Below are positions 53,664-64,000 of a stretch of DNA of 64,000 nt, piece by piece. The notes beneath the pieces are model-generated. The model saw only the letters and a program-made list of their open reading frames with translations, was not told the DNA's origin and made no database searches. Position 1 is the stretch's first letter. Each line of letters starts with the position of its first letter. The stretch comes from AP-15 sp963702685 (lineage in GTDB: Bacteria; Pseudomonadota; Alphaproteobacteria; ATCC43930; CGMCC-115725): positions 372,001 through 436,000 of the forward strand of contig CAVPDQ010000006.1 in assembly GCA_963702685.1 (NCBI GenBank), read 5' to 3'. The position numbers were made by a program, and so were the translations under genes.

Positions 53664-55535
53664 TCAGGAATTGTTCGAATTCGAGGGATTGGGCTGATCG
53701 GCGGCGACCACGGCGAGGAGGGCGGCACCGTAGCGGTCGAGCTTGCTGCGGCCGATGCCGGGAATGGCCGCCAGCGCCGAAAGGGTGCGCGGCTGGCGGC
53801 GGGCGATCTCGACGAGGGTCGTGTCGTGAAAGATCACGTAGGGCGGCACTTGCTGCTGCCGCGCCGCGTCGAGCCGCCAGGCGCGCAATGCCTCCCACAA
53901 TGCTTCCGCCGCCGGGTCGAGCGCCGCCGCGGCCGGCGCCGCCTTGGCCTCCCGGCGCCCGCCGGTGCGCGCGTCCCGACGCAACCGGACGGTCCCCTTG
54001 CCGCGCAAAATCGCCGCCGCCGCGGGCGTCAGGGCGAGCCCGCCATGGCCACCGGGGTCCGGCATCGCCAGCCCGTGCGCGACCAGCTGACGGAACACCG
54101 AAAGCCAGCCGCGGCGATCGAGCTCGGTGCCGACGCCGAACGTCTTGAGCCCGTCGTGACCGAGCCGCTCGACCCGCTCGCTCTTCGCGCCGAGCAGGAT
54201 ATCGACCAGGTGGTGCGCGCCAAACCGCTGACCGGTGCGGTAGATCGCGGAGAGCGCTTTTTGCGCGGCGACGGTCCCGTCCCAGCTCGGCACCGGATCG
54301 CGGCAATTGTCGCAATTGCCGCAGGCCGGATGGTCCTGCTCGCCGAAATAGCCGAGCAAGGCCTGGCGCCGGCAGGCGACGGTCTCGCAATAGCCGAGCA
54401 GCGCCTCGATCTTCTGGCGCTCGATCCGGCGGCGCGCGTCATCGGCCCCGCTGTTGTCGTCGGCGAGGCGAAACAGGTTCATCACATCGGCCATGCCGTA
54501 GCTCATCCAGGCATCGGCCGGCAGCCCGTCGCGCCCGGCGCGGCCGGTCTCCTGGTAATAGGCTTCGAGGTTTTTTGGTGCGTCGAGATGGGCGACAAAG
54601 CGCACATTGGGCTTGTCGATGCCCATGCCGAACGCGATCGTGGCGGCGACAATCACCCCTTCCTCGCGCAAAAACCGCTCCTGGTGGCGCTCGCGCACGT
54701 TTCCGTCGAGCCCGGCGTGATAGGGCAGCGCCACCCGCCCCTTTGCCGCGAGCCATTCTGCCGTCTCCTCGACCGAACGGCGGGTAAAGCAATAGACGAT
54801 GCCGGCGTCGCGCGGATGCTCGTCGGCGAGAAAGCGCCAGAGCTGCTCCAACGGGCTACGCTTGGCGACGACGCGGTAGAACAGGTTCGGCCGGTCGTAG
54901 CCGGCGGCGAACACCGCGGCGGCTTCGAGATGCAGCTGAGCGACAATGTCGCGCCGGGTCGGCTCGTCGGCGGTCGCGGTCAAGGCCAAGAGCGGGACGC
55001 CGGGAAAGCGTTCCCGCAACACCCTGAGCTGTTGATATTCGGGGCGGAAATCATGGCCCCATTGCGAGATGCAATGCGCCTCGTCGATGGCGAAGAGCGC
55101 GAGCTCGCAGCGCGACAAGAGATCGAGGCACTGCCTTGTCATCAGCCGCTCGGGCGAGACATAGAGAAGATCGAAGGCGCCGCCCTGCACCTGCCGCTCG
55201 ATCTCGGCCGCTTCCCACGGCGCGAGACGCGAATTCAGCGCCGCCGCGCGCACCCCGGCCTGGCGCAGCGCATCGACCTGGTCCTTCATCAGCGCGATCA
55301 ACGGCGAGACGACGACGCCGAGCCCGGGGCGCAGCAAGGCCGGCACCTGGTAGCACAGCGATTTGCCGCCACCCGTGGGCATCAGCACGACGGCGTCGCC
55401 GCCCTCCAGCACCTGCTCGATCACGGCAAGTTGAGAGCCGCGAAAGCTGTCATAGCCGAACACGCGGCGCAGCACGCCCTGCGGCGTCTCGGGCGGCGTC
55501 TCGGCCGGCGCACGCTCAGTCGGGGAATGCCGCAC
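53664..55535 (-). CDS. recQ: ATP-dependent DNA helicase RecQ
   Basis: The 623-residue SF2 helicase has Walker A MPTGGGKSLCYQ, DEAH box FAIDEAHCISQWGHDFRPEY, motif VI ETGRAGRDG, the zinc-binding RQC Cys set (CRRQALLGYF, CGNCDNCRDP), a winged helix and the HRDC domain (LSALAAIPGIGRSKLDRYG). It acts at stalled forks and in RecF-pathway recombination. The GTG at 55535 has an AAAGGAG ribosome site and is preferred to the TTG at 55577. Confidence 0.95.
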   Translation of the reverse strand: MRHSPTERAPAETPPETPQGVLRRVFGYDSFRGSQLAVIEQVLEGGDAVVLMPTGGGKSLCYQVPALLRPGLGVVVSPLIALMKDQVDALRQAGVRAAALNSRLAPWEAAEIERQVQGGAFDLLYVSPERLMTRQCLDLLSRCELALFAIDEAHCISQWGHDFRPEYQQLRVLRERFPGVPLLALTATADEPTRRDIVAQLHLEAAAVFAAGYDRPNLFYRVVAKRSPLEQLWRFLADEHPRDAGIVYCFTRRSVEETAEWLAAKGRVALPYHAGLDGNVRERHQERFLREEGVIVAATIAFGMGIDKPNVRFVAHLDAPKNLEAYYQETGRAGRDGLPADAWMSYGMADVMNLFRLADDNSGADDARRRIERQKIEALLGYCETVACRRQALLGYFGEQDHPACGNCDNCRDPVPSWDGTVAAQKALSAIYRTGQRFGAHHLVDILLGAKSERVERLGHDGLKTFGVGTELDRRGWLSVFRQLVAHGLAMPDPGGHGGLALTPAAAAILRGKGTVRLRRDARTGGRREAKAAPAAAALDPAAEALWEALRAWRLDAARQQQVPPYVIFHDTTLVEIARRQPRTLSALAAIPGIGRSKLDRYGAALLAVVAADQPNPSNSNNS

Positions 55536-55698
55536 CGCGTCTCCTTTGCCACCGGCGCGCGCATATGGCGAATGCAAAGCGATTCCGGCGGTGGTATGCT
55601 GGGCTCCGGCGGTGACAGCGGGGAGCTGTTAGCGGAGGGGGCGGTATCAGGCGCCGCGCTGCCGACCGGATCGCGGCCAGCTCGACGAGCGAGGTAGC

Positions 55699-57129
55699 GT
55701 GCGCATATACCAAACGACCCGCCAGCGTGCCATGCGGCTCACGGCGGGAAGCGTCATCGCGCTGATCAGCGCCGGCGCCGGGCTTTCCCTCCCCCTCTCG
55801 CGGGCCGCGGCCGACCCGCCGCGCCATGCATCCGCGCCCGGCGTGCTGCGCAGCGACGATGCCGAGCTCGCGGCCCGGCTCGACGCCGGCTCCCGGCTCA
55901 CCGTGGCCGGCGAACGGCTCAACGTCAAATTGCTGCGCCGCTTTTACGAGGGCCACGGCGACCGCACCGTATGGGACCATTACGCCGCGGCGGCGCGCGC
56001 CTTGTGGCAGGCGGTGCTGCGCGCCCCCGGCCAAGGGCTCGACCCGGGTCTGTTCCACGCGGCCGTGCTGACCGCGCGGGGCCCGGCGCTGTCGTTGGCG
56101 GAACGCGATTTGCTGCTGTCCGATGCGTTTCTCGCCTATGCCGATGCGCTCGCCCGTGGCGCGGTTCCGGTCGAGGCGCGCGACGACGATCAGAATCTGG
56201 CGCCGGCACCCGTCGATGTCGTCGCGGTTGTGGACACCGCGATCGGCGCGCCCGACCCGGCGCGGGTGATCGAAGCGCTGGCGCCTCTTTCGGCCGATTA
56301 CCTGGCGATGCGCCGGGCCTATGCCCAAAGTCGCGCGATTGTCGATGGCCCGGGTCTCGACCGGCGCGCGCGGGACGGCCGCGCGGCGGCCGCGCAACGG
56401 ATGCGCCAGCTCGCGGTCAATCTCGAGCGGGTCCGCTGGCTGCCGCGGACGATCCCGGCCGATCGCGTCGTCGTCGATACCGCTGCCGAGCAGATTGTGC
56501 TGATCCGCGGCGAGCGCGCCGTGTTCACCGCTCGGGTCGTGGTCGGCGAGACCGACAAGCAGACCCCCGAGCTGCACACGACGATCACCGACGTTCTGTT
56601 CAACCCGCCCTGGAATATCCCGCGCTCGATCCTGGAAAAAGAGATTCTGCCCAAGCTCAAGGGCAATCCCGGCTATCTGGCGCAGCACCACATGCGCTGG
56701 CACGGCTCGCGGCTGCAGCAGGAGGCGGGACCCTACAGCTCGCTCGGCCTGATCAAGTTCGAGATGGACGACCGGTTTGATGTCTATCTCCACGACACAC
56801 CGGAAAAATGGCGGTTCCATGCCGCCAGCCGCATGATGAGCCACGGCTGCGTGCGCGTCGAGAACCCGCGGACGCTGGCGGCTTTGCTGCTCGGCTGGAG
56901 CCCGGAAGAGATCGACAAGGCGATCGGCCTCGACCGGACGCACAGCCGGGCCTTGCCGCGGCCGCTGGCGGTGTTCATCGTCTATCGAACGGCGTATGTC
57001 GAATCGAACGGCACGATCGTGCTCCGGGGCGACCCTTATCAGCGCGACGAGGAGATCTGGCGCCGCCTGAACCGGTCGCCGGAGCGGCCGATAGCGCAGG
57101 ATGCCGCGCTCGTGCATCGTAAAGGGTGA
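55699..57129 (+). CDS. L,D-transpeptidase (YkuD family, YcbB-like) with signal sequence
   Basis: The 476-residue protein has an N-terminal export signal, an L,D-transpeptidase scaffold domain (FYEGHGDRTVWDHYAAA; LSLAERDLLLSDAFLAYA), then the YkuD catalytic domain with ETDKQTPELHTTITDV, NPPWNIPRSI and the active-site motif SHGCVRVENP (Cys384). It makes 3-3 peptidoglycan crosslinks or links lipoproteins. The start may be GTG 55699 or ATG 55732. It is followed after 138 bp by the DUF882 gene, another envelope enzyme family. Confidence 0.9.
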   Translation: MRIYQTTRQRAMRLTAGSVIALISAGAGLSLPLSRAAADPPRHASAPGVLRSDDAELAARLDAGSRLTVAGERLNVKLLRRFYEGHGDRTVWDHYAAAARALWQAVLRAPGQGLDPGLFHAAVLTARGPALSLAERDLLLSDAFLAYADALARGAVPVEARDDDQNLAPAPVDVVAVVDTAIGAPDPARVIEALAPLSADYLAMRRAYAQSRAIVDGPGLDRRARDGRAAAAQRMRQLAVNLERVRWLPRTIPADRVVVDTAAEQIVLIRGERAVFTARVVVGETDKQTPELHTTITDVLFNPPWNIPRSILEKEILPKLKGNPGYLAQHHMRWHGSRLQQEAGPYSSLGLIKFEMDDRFDVYLHDTPEKWRFHAASRMMSHGCVRVENPRTLAALLLGWSPEEIDKAIGLDRTHSRALPRPLAVFIVYRTAYVESNGTIVLRGDPYQRDEEIWRRLNRSPERPIAQDAALVHRKG

Positions 57130-57267
57130 TATATCTCGCGGATTAAATCAACTAAATGGTAATAGGCGGCAAAAACCGCGAATAATTGCGCCCGCTTTCG
57201 ATCTTCGGGCTTGTCCTGCCGGATTTCGGATGCTAACCCCGGTTCGGGGAATTGGGGGGAGCAGACC

Positions 57268-57828
57268 TTGTATACGTCTTCCTTGTTGAGCCGGCGCCGG
57301 CTGCTCGGCGCTGCGGTGGCGGCGACTGCCGTCGGTTTTGTCAAGCCCGCGCCAGCGCTGTCCTTTGCTCCGCGATCGGTGTCGCTTTACAACACCCATA
57401 CCGGGGAATGGCTGCGCACCGTTTATTGGGCAGACGGCCATTACATCCACGAGGCGGTGCGCGACATCAACTGGATCCTGCGCGACCATGATTCGGGCGA
57501 GATTCGGCCGATGAACGCCGGCGTCCTCGAGGTGCTGAGCATGCTGCGCGAGCGCCTCGACACACCCGACCCGTTTCTCGTGGTGTGCGGCTACCGCTCG
57601 CCGACCACCAACCGCCGGCTTTATTACGAGGGTGTGGGGGTGGCCAAGCACAGCTATCACATCAAGGGGATGGCGGTCGATTTGCGCAGCGAGCGGCGCA
57701 GCCTGACGCAGGTGCGCGACGCGGCGCTGAGCCTCGGCTGCGGCGGCGTCGGCTACTATCCGCGCTCGGATTTCGTCCATGTCGATTGCGGCCCGGTGCG
57801 CCGCTGGCTCGGGCCGGTGCGCGCCTGA
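57268..57828 (+). CDS. DUF882/YcbK-type M15-like peptidase, Tat-exported
   Basis: The ~186-residue protein begins at a TTG preceded by GGGGGGA; a longer frame begins at 57211. The twin-arginine motif SRRRLLGAA and a hydrophobic run (VAATAVGFV) suggest Tat export. The domain shows DUF882/M15 zinc motifs: CGYRSPTTNRRL, SYHIKGMAVDLR and FVHVDCG, with His, Asp and His ligands. Family members (YcbK, MepK-like) cleave peptidoglycan crosslinks, which would suit the L,D-transpeptidase neighbour. Confidence 0.85.
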   Translation: MYTSSLLSRRRLLGAAVAATAVGFVKPAPALSFAPRSVSLYNTHTGEWLRTVYWADGHYIHEAVRDINWILRDHDSGEIRPMNAGVLEVLSMLRERLDTPDPFLVVCGYRSPTTNRRLYYEGVGVAKHSYHIKGMAVDLRSERRSLTQVRDAALSLGCGGVGYYPRSDFVHVDCGPVRRWLGPVRA

Positions 57829-57948
57829 ACCCCTGCTGGCCCGGCTGCCGCAGCCGGCGAGCTTCACGAATTTTCTGAAACCGGTTGGGGAACCCGGCCG
57901 CTTTGCTTCGGGTTCTTCGGGGAGGACCAACAACACAATCGTGCTGCG

Positions 57949-58104
57949 ATGCTGGGGACAATCCTTCTGATCATCCTGATTCTGCTGCTGATCGGCGCGT
58001 TGCCGACCTGGGGCTACAGCGGCGGGTGGGGCTTTTATCCGAGCGGCGGGCTCGGGCTCCTGGTGGTGGTCGTCATCATCCTCTTGGTGGTCGGCCGCAT
58101 ATAG
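57949..58104 (+). CDS. DUF3309 family small membrane protein
   Basis: The 51-residue ORF begins MLGTILLIILILLLIGALPT, then WGYSGGWGFYPSGGLGL and a second hydrophobic helix VVVVIILLVVGRI. This is the DUF3309 pattern: two transmembrane helices flanking a Gly/Tyr/Trp loop. It is short and unrecognised by longer ORF cutoffs. Function is unknown. A GGGGAGGA stretch about 20 bp upstream is a weak ribosome site. Confidence 0.8.
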   Translation: MLGTILLIILILLLIGALPTWGYSGGWGFYPSGGLGLLVVVVIILLVVGRI

Positions 58105-58116
58105 CGACGGCGGCGC

Positions 58117-58485
58117 TCAGCCGGAAACCGCAGCGCGCCGCAAAATATCGAGGCGCAGCGGCAGCTTGTCGCCGAGCCATAGCGCGTGCCGCGTATGGTC
58201 GGCCAAGCTGTCGCCAGTGCTCGGATGAACCAGCACGTTCAATCCGTCGCGGTTCAGCATCAGCCACGGCACCAGCAGCGGAAACTCCGCCGCGGCGAAG
58301 GCGATCTGGTACATCGCGATCGGGTGCGGGCCGACCGGCTCGTCGTGCCAATTGCCGAGCCGAGCTTCGAACCGCTCGCCGATGCCGCGGCGCAGCCGCT
58401 CGGCCTTGGCACGGGTCAAGGGATCATAATAGATGTGGGCGTGATAGCCTGCGATCCCGCCGGGATCGGCAAAGTCGTCAGCCAT
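58117..58485 (-). CDS. DOPA 4,5-dioxygenase family protein
   Basis: The 122-residue protein has the family start YHAHIYYDPLTRAKAERLR, a central GNWHDEPVGPHPIAMYQIAF and the closing LNVLVHPSTGDSLADHTRHALWLG, with conserved His in HAH, HDE, PHP and HTRHA. Eukaryotic members open the DOPA ring in betalain synthesis. Bacterial homologues are of unknown function and may be small metal-binding dioxygenases. The ATG follows GGAGGTGAGA and lies inside the end of the upstream GNAT gene (8-bp overlap). Confidence 0.85.
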   Translation of the reverse strand: MADDFADPGGIAGYHAHIYYDPLTRAKAERLRRGIGERFEARLGNWHDEPVGPHPIAMYQIAFAAAEFPLLVPWLMLNRDGLNVLVHPSTGDSLADHTRHALWLGDKLPLRLDILRRAAVSG

Positions 58486-59033
58486 TCTCACCTCCGATTT
58501 CGACCGGACCGCTCGTGCTCCCCGAGCCGAGGGCCCGCTGCATCAGGACGATATCGACCCAGCCGCCGAATTTGAAGCCGAGCGCCGGCAAGACGCCGAT
58601 CCGGGCAAAGCCGAGCGCCCGGTGCAGCCCGATCGACGGCCATTGGTCGCTGCCGCCGATGACCGCGACCATCTGGCGGTAGCCCAATTGCGGTGCAGCG
58701 CTCGATCAGCCGTGACAGCAATGCCCGGCCGATGCCGCGGCCGGTTTCGGCGGGGTCGATATAGATCGAATCCTCGACCGTGAAGCGATAGGCCGAACGT
58801 GTGCGGTAGGGGCTGGCATAGGCATAGCCGACGACGCGACCCGCCGCCTCGCCGACGAGGTAGGGCAGCCCGTGCGCCAGGATCGCGCGCCGCCGCTGCG
58901 CGAGCTCCTCCGGCTCGGGCGGCACCTCCTCGAACGAGGCGACCCCGTGCAGCACGTGATGGCCGTAGATCGCGGCGATCCGCGCGACATCGCCGTCCGC
59001 CGAATCACGGATCGCAAAACCGTCGCCGCTCAT
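58478..59033 (-). pseudogene. GNAT N-acetyltransferase (phosphinothricin/methionine sulfoximine type), frameshifted
   Basis: The first frame (ATG 59033) has the GNAT core: AAIYGHHVLHGVASFEE, VVGYAYASPYRTRSAY, VEDSIYIDPAETGRGIGRAL (acetyl-CoA motif A). Near 58685-58695 one extra base shifts it. The other frame then continues GYRQMVAVIGGSDQWPSIGL, HRALGFARIGVL, GFKFGGWVDIVLMQRALG to a stop at 58478. The combined length (~185) suits the Pat/PhnO-like group that acetylates phosphinothricin or methionine sulfoximine. The shift may be an assembly error. Confidence 0.75.
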
Positions 59034-59060
59034 CGTTGCAGCCCGCGCCAATCCTCCTCG

Positions 59061-59270
59061 CTTTCCCAGCGAAAGAGCGTGTGAAGAGGTGCCTCACAAA
59101 GGAGGAGGTCATTCCGGGATGCCCCCACGGGGCAGGCCCGGAACCTATGAACACTGAAGCGCGCCAGCAGATCGCGTGCCGGTGTGCATGGGTTCCGGGT
59201 TCGCGGGCGCTGCCCGCGCCCCGGAATGACCGCATTTCCCATTTCTTCACACGCTCTTTCACCGGGAAAG
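59061..59270. mobile_element. MITE-like palindromic element, ~210 bp
   Basis: Ends 59061-59087 and 59244-59270 are 27-bp inverted repeats with two mismatches (outer bases CTTTCCC; inner GAAAGAGCGTGTGAAGA). Nested inside is a second inverted pair (GTCATTCCGGG near 59109 against CCGGAATGAC near 59221) and a third (CCCGGAACC.ATGAACACT against GTGTGCATGGGTTCCGGG). The stretch encodes no protein and fills the gap between the GNAT and hydroxyacid dehydrogenase genes. No target-site duplication is evident. Confidence 0.65.
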
Positions 59271-59333
59271 CCGCAACGGAGTGCTCCGGGCGCGGCCTTT
59301 CGTTGGTTCCGAGCCCATCCCACTGGCCAGCGC

Positions 59334-60299
59334 CTAGATCACGCGGACCGGGTTGCCGTCGAGAAAGGCGGTGATGTTCTCGACGATCTGCGGATAGGAG
59401 CTGCGGTAGTTCTCCTCGGTCACATAGCCGATATGCGGGGTCAGGATCACGTTGGGTGCGGTGCGCAGCGGGTGGTCGCGCGGCAGCGGCTCCTTGTCGT
59501 AGACGTCGAGCCCGGCATAGGCGAGGCGGCCTCCTTGCAAGGCGGCGATGATCGCCTCGCTGTCGCAGATCGGCCCGCGCGAGGTGTTGACGAGGATCGC
59601 CGAGGGCTTCATCAGCCCGATCTCGCGGGCGCCGACGAGGCCGCGCGAGCGCGGGCTCAGCACCAGATGCACCGAGAGAATGTCCGAGCGGCGGAAGAGG
59701 TCATCCTTCTCGACCCGCTCCACCCCTTGCTCGGCCGCGCGCTCGGCGGTCAGGTTCTGGCTCCAGGCGATCGCCTTCATGCCAAAGGCGAGGCCGACGC
59801 GGGCGACCGCACTGCCGAGCCGGCCGAGGCCGAGGAGCCCCAAGGTCTTGCCGGCGACGCGGTGGCCGATCCGGGTCTGCCAGCCGCCCTGCCGCATCAA
59901 GGCGTGGTCCTCGGCGATCCGCCGCGCCGCACCCAGGATCAGCCCCCAGGCCAATTCGGCGGTGTCCTCGTTGCCGCCGCCGGGTCCGCCGGTGCCGCAA
60001 ACGGTTACCCCGCGGTCCTTCAGCGCCGCCATGTCGAAGGACGCGTTGCGCATGCCCGTCGTGATCAGAAGCTTCAATTTGGGCAGCCGATCGACGACCG
60101 ATTTTGGAAAGGGCGTGCGCTCGCGCATCGCCGCGACAATCTCGGAATCGGCGAGCGCCCGCACCACCGCGTCCTCGTCGGCAAAGGCATGGCGCTCGAC
60201 CGCGATCTCGACCGCTCGGCTCTTTACCGGCGCCCAATCCGCCATGTCGAGGGCAACGCCCTGGTAATCATCGAGAATGCTGAGCCGCATCGCCGCCAT
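59334..60299 (-). CDS. D-2-hydroxyacid dehydrogenase family protein
   Basis: The 321-residue NAD-dependent enzyme shows the Rossmann motif LGLLGLGRLGSAVARVG, the catalytic Arg in LVNTSRGPICDSEA, the catalytic Glu in LDVYDKEPLP and catalytic His in LTPHIGYVTEENY. It belongs to the SerA/glyoxylate-reductase superfamily; substrate unknown (2-ketoacid reduction likely). It stands 80 bp from the isocitrate dehydrogenase gene and is transcribed in the same direction. Confidence 0.88.
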   Translation of the reverse strand: MAAMRLSILDDYQGVALDMADWAPVKSRAVEIAVERHAFADEDAVVRALADSEIVAAMRERTPFPKSVVDRLPKLKLLITTGMRNASFDMAALKDRGVTVCGTGGPGGGNEDTAELAWGLILGAARRIAEDHALMRQGGWQTRIGHRVAGKTLGLLGLGRLGSAVARVGLAFGMKAIAWSQNLTAERAAEQGVERVEKDDLFRRSDILSVHLVLSPRSRGLVGAREIGLMKPSAILVNTSRGPICDSEAIIAALQGGRLAYAGLDVYDKEPLPRDHPLRTAPNVILTPHIGYVTEENYRSSYPQIVENITAFLDGNPVRVI

Positions 60300-60378
60300 A
60301 CTTTCCTCCCTTGCGACAGTGATCCGATCGTCGGTGGGCTGCGGTGGGCGGCCTTGGGCGGCTCCGCCCGGCGCCGCC

Positions 60379-62613
<2,235 letters not shown>

Positions 62614-62655
62614 GCTTGCGCCTCCGTGCGCCGCTTTCGATTCGGCTGAGTTGAT

Positions 62656-62751
62656 CTATTGAGGATTATGGCCTGTCTTGTCGCGCTGACGTAAGGGGTC
62701 GCAGCCCTCCATGCCGAGGCCGACCGGGCGTGCGACCTTGATTTTTGCCAT
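62656..62751 (-). pseudogene. Possible 5' relic of dimeric-type icd
   Basis: A 31-residue ORF with GAGGATTTCAGCA ribosome site begins MAKIKVARPVGLGMEGCDPL and continues to RDKTGHNPQ and a stop. The first residues resemble the N-terminus of alphaproteobacterial dimeric NADP-IDH (MAKIKV-x-PVVELDGDE...), and LGME...RDKT could be a deleted later fragment of the same protein. It lies directly upstream of the monomeric icd, same strand. Alternatively it is a chance leader ORF. A protein or nucleotide alignment would decide. Confidence 0.35.
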
Positions 62752-63225
62752 TGCTGAAATCCTCGGGAAGCGGCCGAAAGGGGGCGCCGGCCGGGGCCGC
62801 CGCAGGCGCGCGAAGATAATGACGGCGGCCTCGCGAGGCAAGCCGGGCGCCCGGTTGTGCACATGCCGCCGCACGCCTCGCGCGATCCCCCAATTTTTTG
62901 GCATTGTCACCAACGGTTTACCACCGCCGACAATGCGTTACCGCAAGTAACAAGGTTTTACGGGGATTCTCAATAACTTAGAAAAATCGCCTAAATATTG
63001 AGCAATCCGTCGAGCGCGAGGCGGTCGCTGACCCGCGGCCCGACGCCAACCAGCTTGTCCACCGGGTTATCCCCCGCCGCCGTGGATATCGAACCGACGC
63101 CGCTCCTCGCCTGGCACCCCCTTGCACGGCCTCGACCTGCGCAACCGCGCCTCTGCTGCGCCAAGCTCGGCGAGCCGAGGGATTTCCTCGATCGCGGCTC
63201 GATCGGAACGGACCACGCGGTAATT
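62752..63225. other. Intergenic region with an AT-rich patch
   Basis: These 474 bases separate the icd relic from the histidine phosphatase gene. An AT-rich patch at about 62885-63000 is the probable icd promoter zone. A minus-strand frame ending at 62991 encodes NPVDKLVGVGPRVSDRLALD, which resembles a helix-hairpin-helix piece; no start or longer homology is apparent. Nothing else is recognised. Confidence 0.35.
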
Positions 63226-63843
63226 TCATACATCGCGCAAATGGTCCGTTTGGTTTACCGTAATGATGAAAAAGCCACGTTCGTCCAGATCGATCTCGTT
63301 GATTGCGCAAGGACTTTGACGGATGTGCCAATACTTTGACAGCGGCACGCCGAGCGCGTGCATCAGGAGCACCCGATTGACGCTGTCATGCCCGACCATG
63401 ACGACGGTTTCCTGCCGATGCGCCTGACGGACGGCTTGCAGCGCGGCGGCGACCCGGTCCTCGACTTTCTGCAAGGTCTCTCCACCGGGCAGCGTCACCC
63501 GATCCGGCGCCTGATGCCAAAGCTCGAGCTCCGCCGGCCAGCGGGCTCTCGCTTCGTCCGGGGTCAGCCCCTGCCATGCGCCGTAGTCGATATCGACGAG
63601 CCCGTCGAACGGTATCGGCGCCAGACCGAAGGGACGGCCGATCGCCGCACCCGTGTCCCGACATCGGGAAAGGGGGCTCACATAGACCGCCGCCGGGCGC
63701 CACGAAGCACCGATGCGTCGAGATGTCGCCTCGGCCTGAGCCCGGCCTTCCGGGGTCAGCGGCAGGTCGGCGCGCCCGCGAAAGCGCTCGGGCGAAATCC
63801 CCGCGACGTGGCCATGCCGCACCAGGAGGATCTTGGTGGTCAT
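63226..63843 (-). CDS. Histidine phosphatase family protein (phosphoglycerate mutase-like)
   Basis: The 205-residue protein carries the catalytic motif LLVRHGHVAG (Arg9, His10, Gly11), an Arg in VYVSPLSRCRDTG, Glu in GGETLQKVEDRV and the second catalytic His in VVMVGHDSVNRVLL. It is a typical cofactor-independent acid phosphatase/GpmB/CobC-like enzyme with unknown substrate. It is not near cobalamin genes, so a CobC role is unsupported. Confidence 0.88.
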   Translation of the reverse strand: MTTKILLVRHGHVAGISPERFRGRADLPLTPEGRAQAEATSRRIGASWRPAAVYVSPLSRCRDTGAAIGRPFGLAPIPFDGLVDIDYGAWQGLTPDEARARWPAELELWHQAPDRVTLPGGETLQKVEDRVAAALQAVRQAHRQETVVMVGHDSVNRVLLMHALGVPLSKYWHIRQSPCAINEIDLDERGFFIITVNQTDHLRDV

Positions 63844-63914
63844 GCAAATCCCTCCGGGCGCATCCCTCGAGGCGCATCCCCGGGCTTGCGATTTTCACCA
63901 GGGTTTGCGATCGT

Positions 63915-64000
63915 CAGACGAGAATAATCAACAAAATGACGACCAGCAGGATGCCGATCAAGGACAAATAGAAATTGAGCCGGCCGGACTGAATGAGACG
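63915..64000 (-). CDS. C-terminal end of a membrane protein, possibly NuoL/hydrogenase-4-like
   Basis: A minus-strand frame enters at the window edge and ends at 63915-63917. It encodes a hydrophobic C-terminal tail, approximately RLIQSGRLNFYLSLIGILLV then VILLIILV. A basic QxGRL segment followed by a last transmembrane helix is typical of the C-terminus of NuoL/HyfB/MrpA-type proton-conducting subunits. Only about 28 residues are present, so this is a tentative call. Confidence 0.4.

Overview
This 64 kb window is a high-GC bacterial chromosome segment. It most resembles an alphaproteobacterium, probably of the Rhodospirillales or a neighbouring order. The evidence is the collinear block yebC-ruvC-ruvA-ruvB-tolQ-tolR-tolA-tolB-pal-cpoB-tilS-ftsH-glmM-thiD, the DUF4164-zapA-6S RNA arrangement, a tauD-type dioxygenase, and small families such as DUF992 and DUF3309. 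Intergenic palindromes of the kind common in large soil alphaproteobacterial genomes occur twice. No rRNA, tRNA, CRISPR array or intact transposase was recognised.

Region 1 (1-10.3 kb) is a surface-polysaccharide island. It holds a polysaccharide pyruvyl transferase, a glucose-1-phosphate cytidylyltransferase, a DUF4910 aminopeptidase-like protein, an SDR, a secreted DUF4038 (GH140-like) hydrolase, an NAD-dependent epimerase, a 3,5-epimerase and a zinc-motif C-methyltransferase. Together these look like synthesis and tailoring of a modified, possibly branched, nucleotide-activated deoxysugar. Degenerate IS630-like and IS1182-like remnants lie inside and at the right edge of this island, and the pyruvyl transferase gene is visibly AT-richer than its surroundings.

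Region 2 (10.6-33 kb) is mixed metabolism: a metal ABC transporter (znuA-znuC-znuB type), DUF992, an actinobacterial-type cis-prenyltransferase, a VOC protein, an SDR, glnD, an orphan Hcp, DUF488, folD, propionyl-CoA synthetase, glycogen phosphorylase, an RsmB-type rRNA methyltransferase, a TauD-like dioxygenase, a broken O-antigen ligase of the exosortase-A-associated type, metY, and a frameshifted HhH DNA glycosylase.

Region 3 (33-50 kb) is core housekeeping, all on the minus strand: thiD, glmM, ftsH, tilS, the Tol-Pal system, RuvABC, YebC, YmdB-type phosphodiesterase, 6S RNA, ZapA and DUF4164. Many genes overlap by 4 bp and are probably translationally coupled. Region 4 (49-64 kb) holds an NHL-repeat protein, two tandem GT87 (DUF2029) membrane proteins, two Flp pilins, recQ, an L,D-transpeptidase, a DUF882 protein, DUF3309, a DOPA-dioxygenase family protein, a frameshifted GNAT, a MITE-like palindrome, a hydroxyacid dehydrogenase, monomeric isocitrate dehydrogenase with a possible relic of the dimeric enzyme upstream, and a histidine phosphatase.

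Six apparent single-base frameshifts in five genes (two in the O-antigen ligase, one each in the HhH glycosylase, a small 32.7 kb gene, a Flp pilin and the GNAT) suggest either recent decay or indel errors in the assembly. This should be settled before any of them is called a true pseudogene. I found no convincing intrinsic terminators with a U-tract and no recognisable riboswitch.
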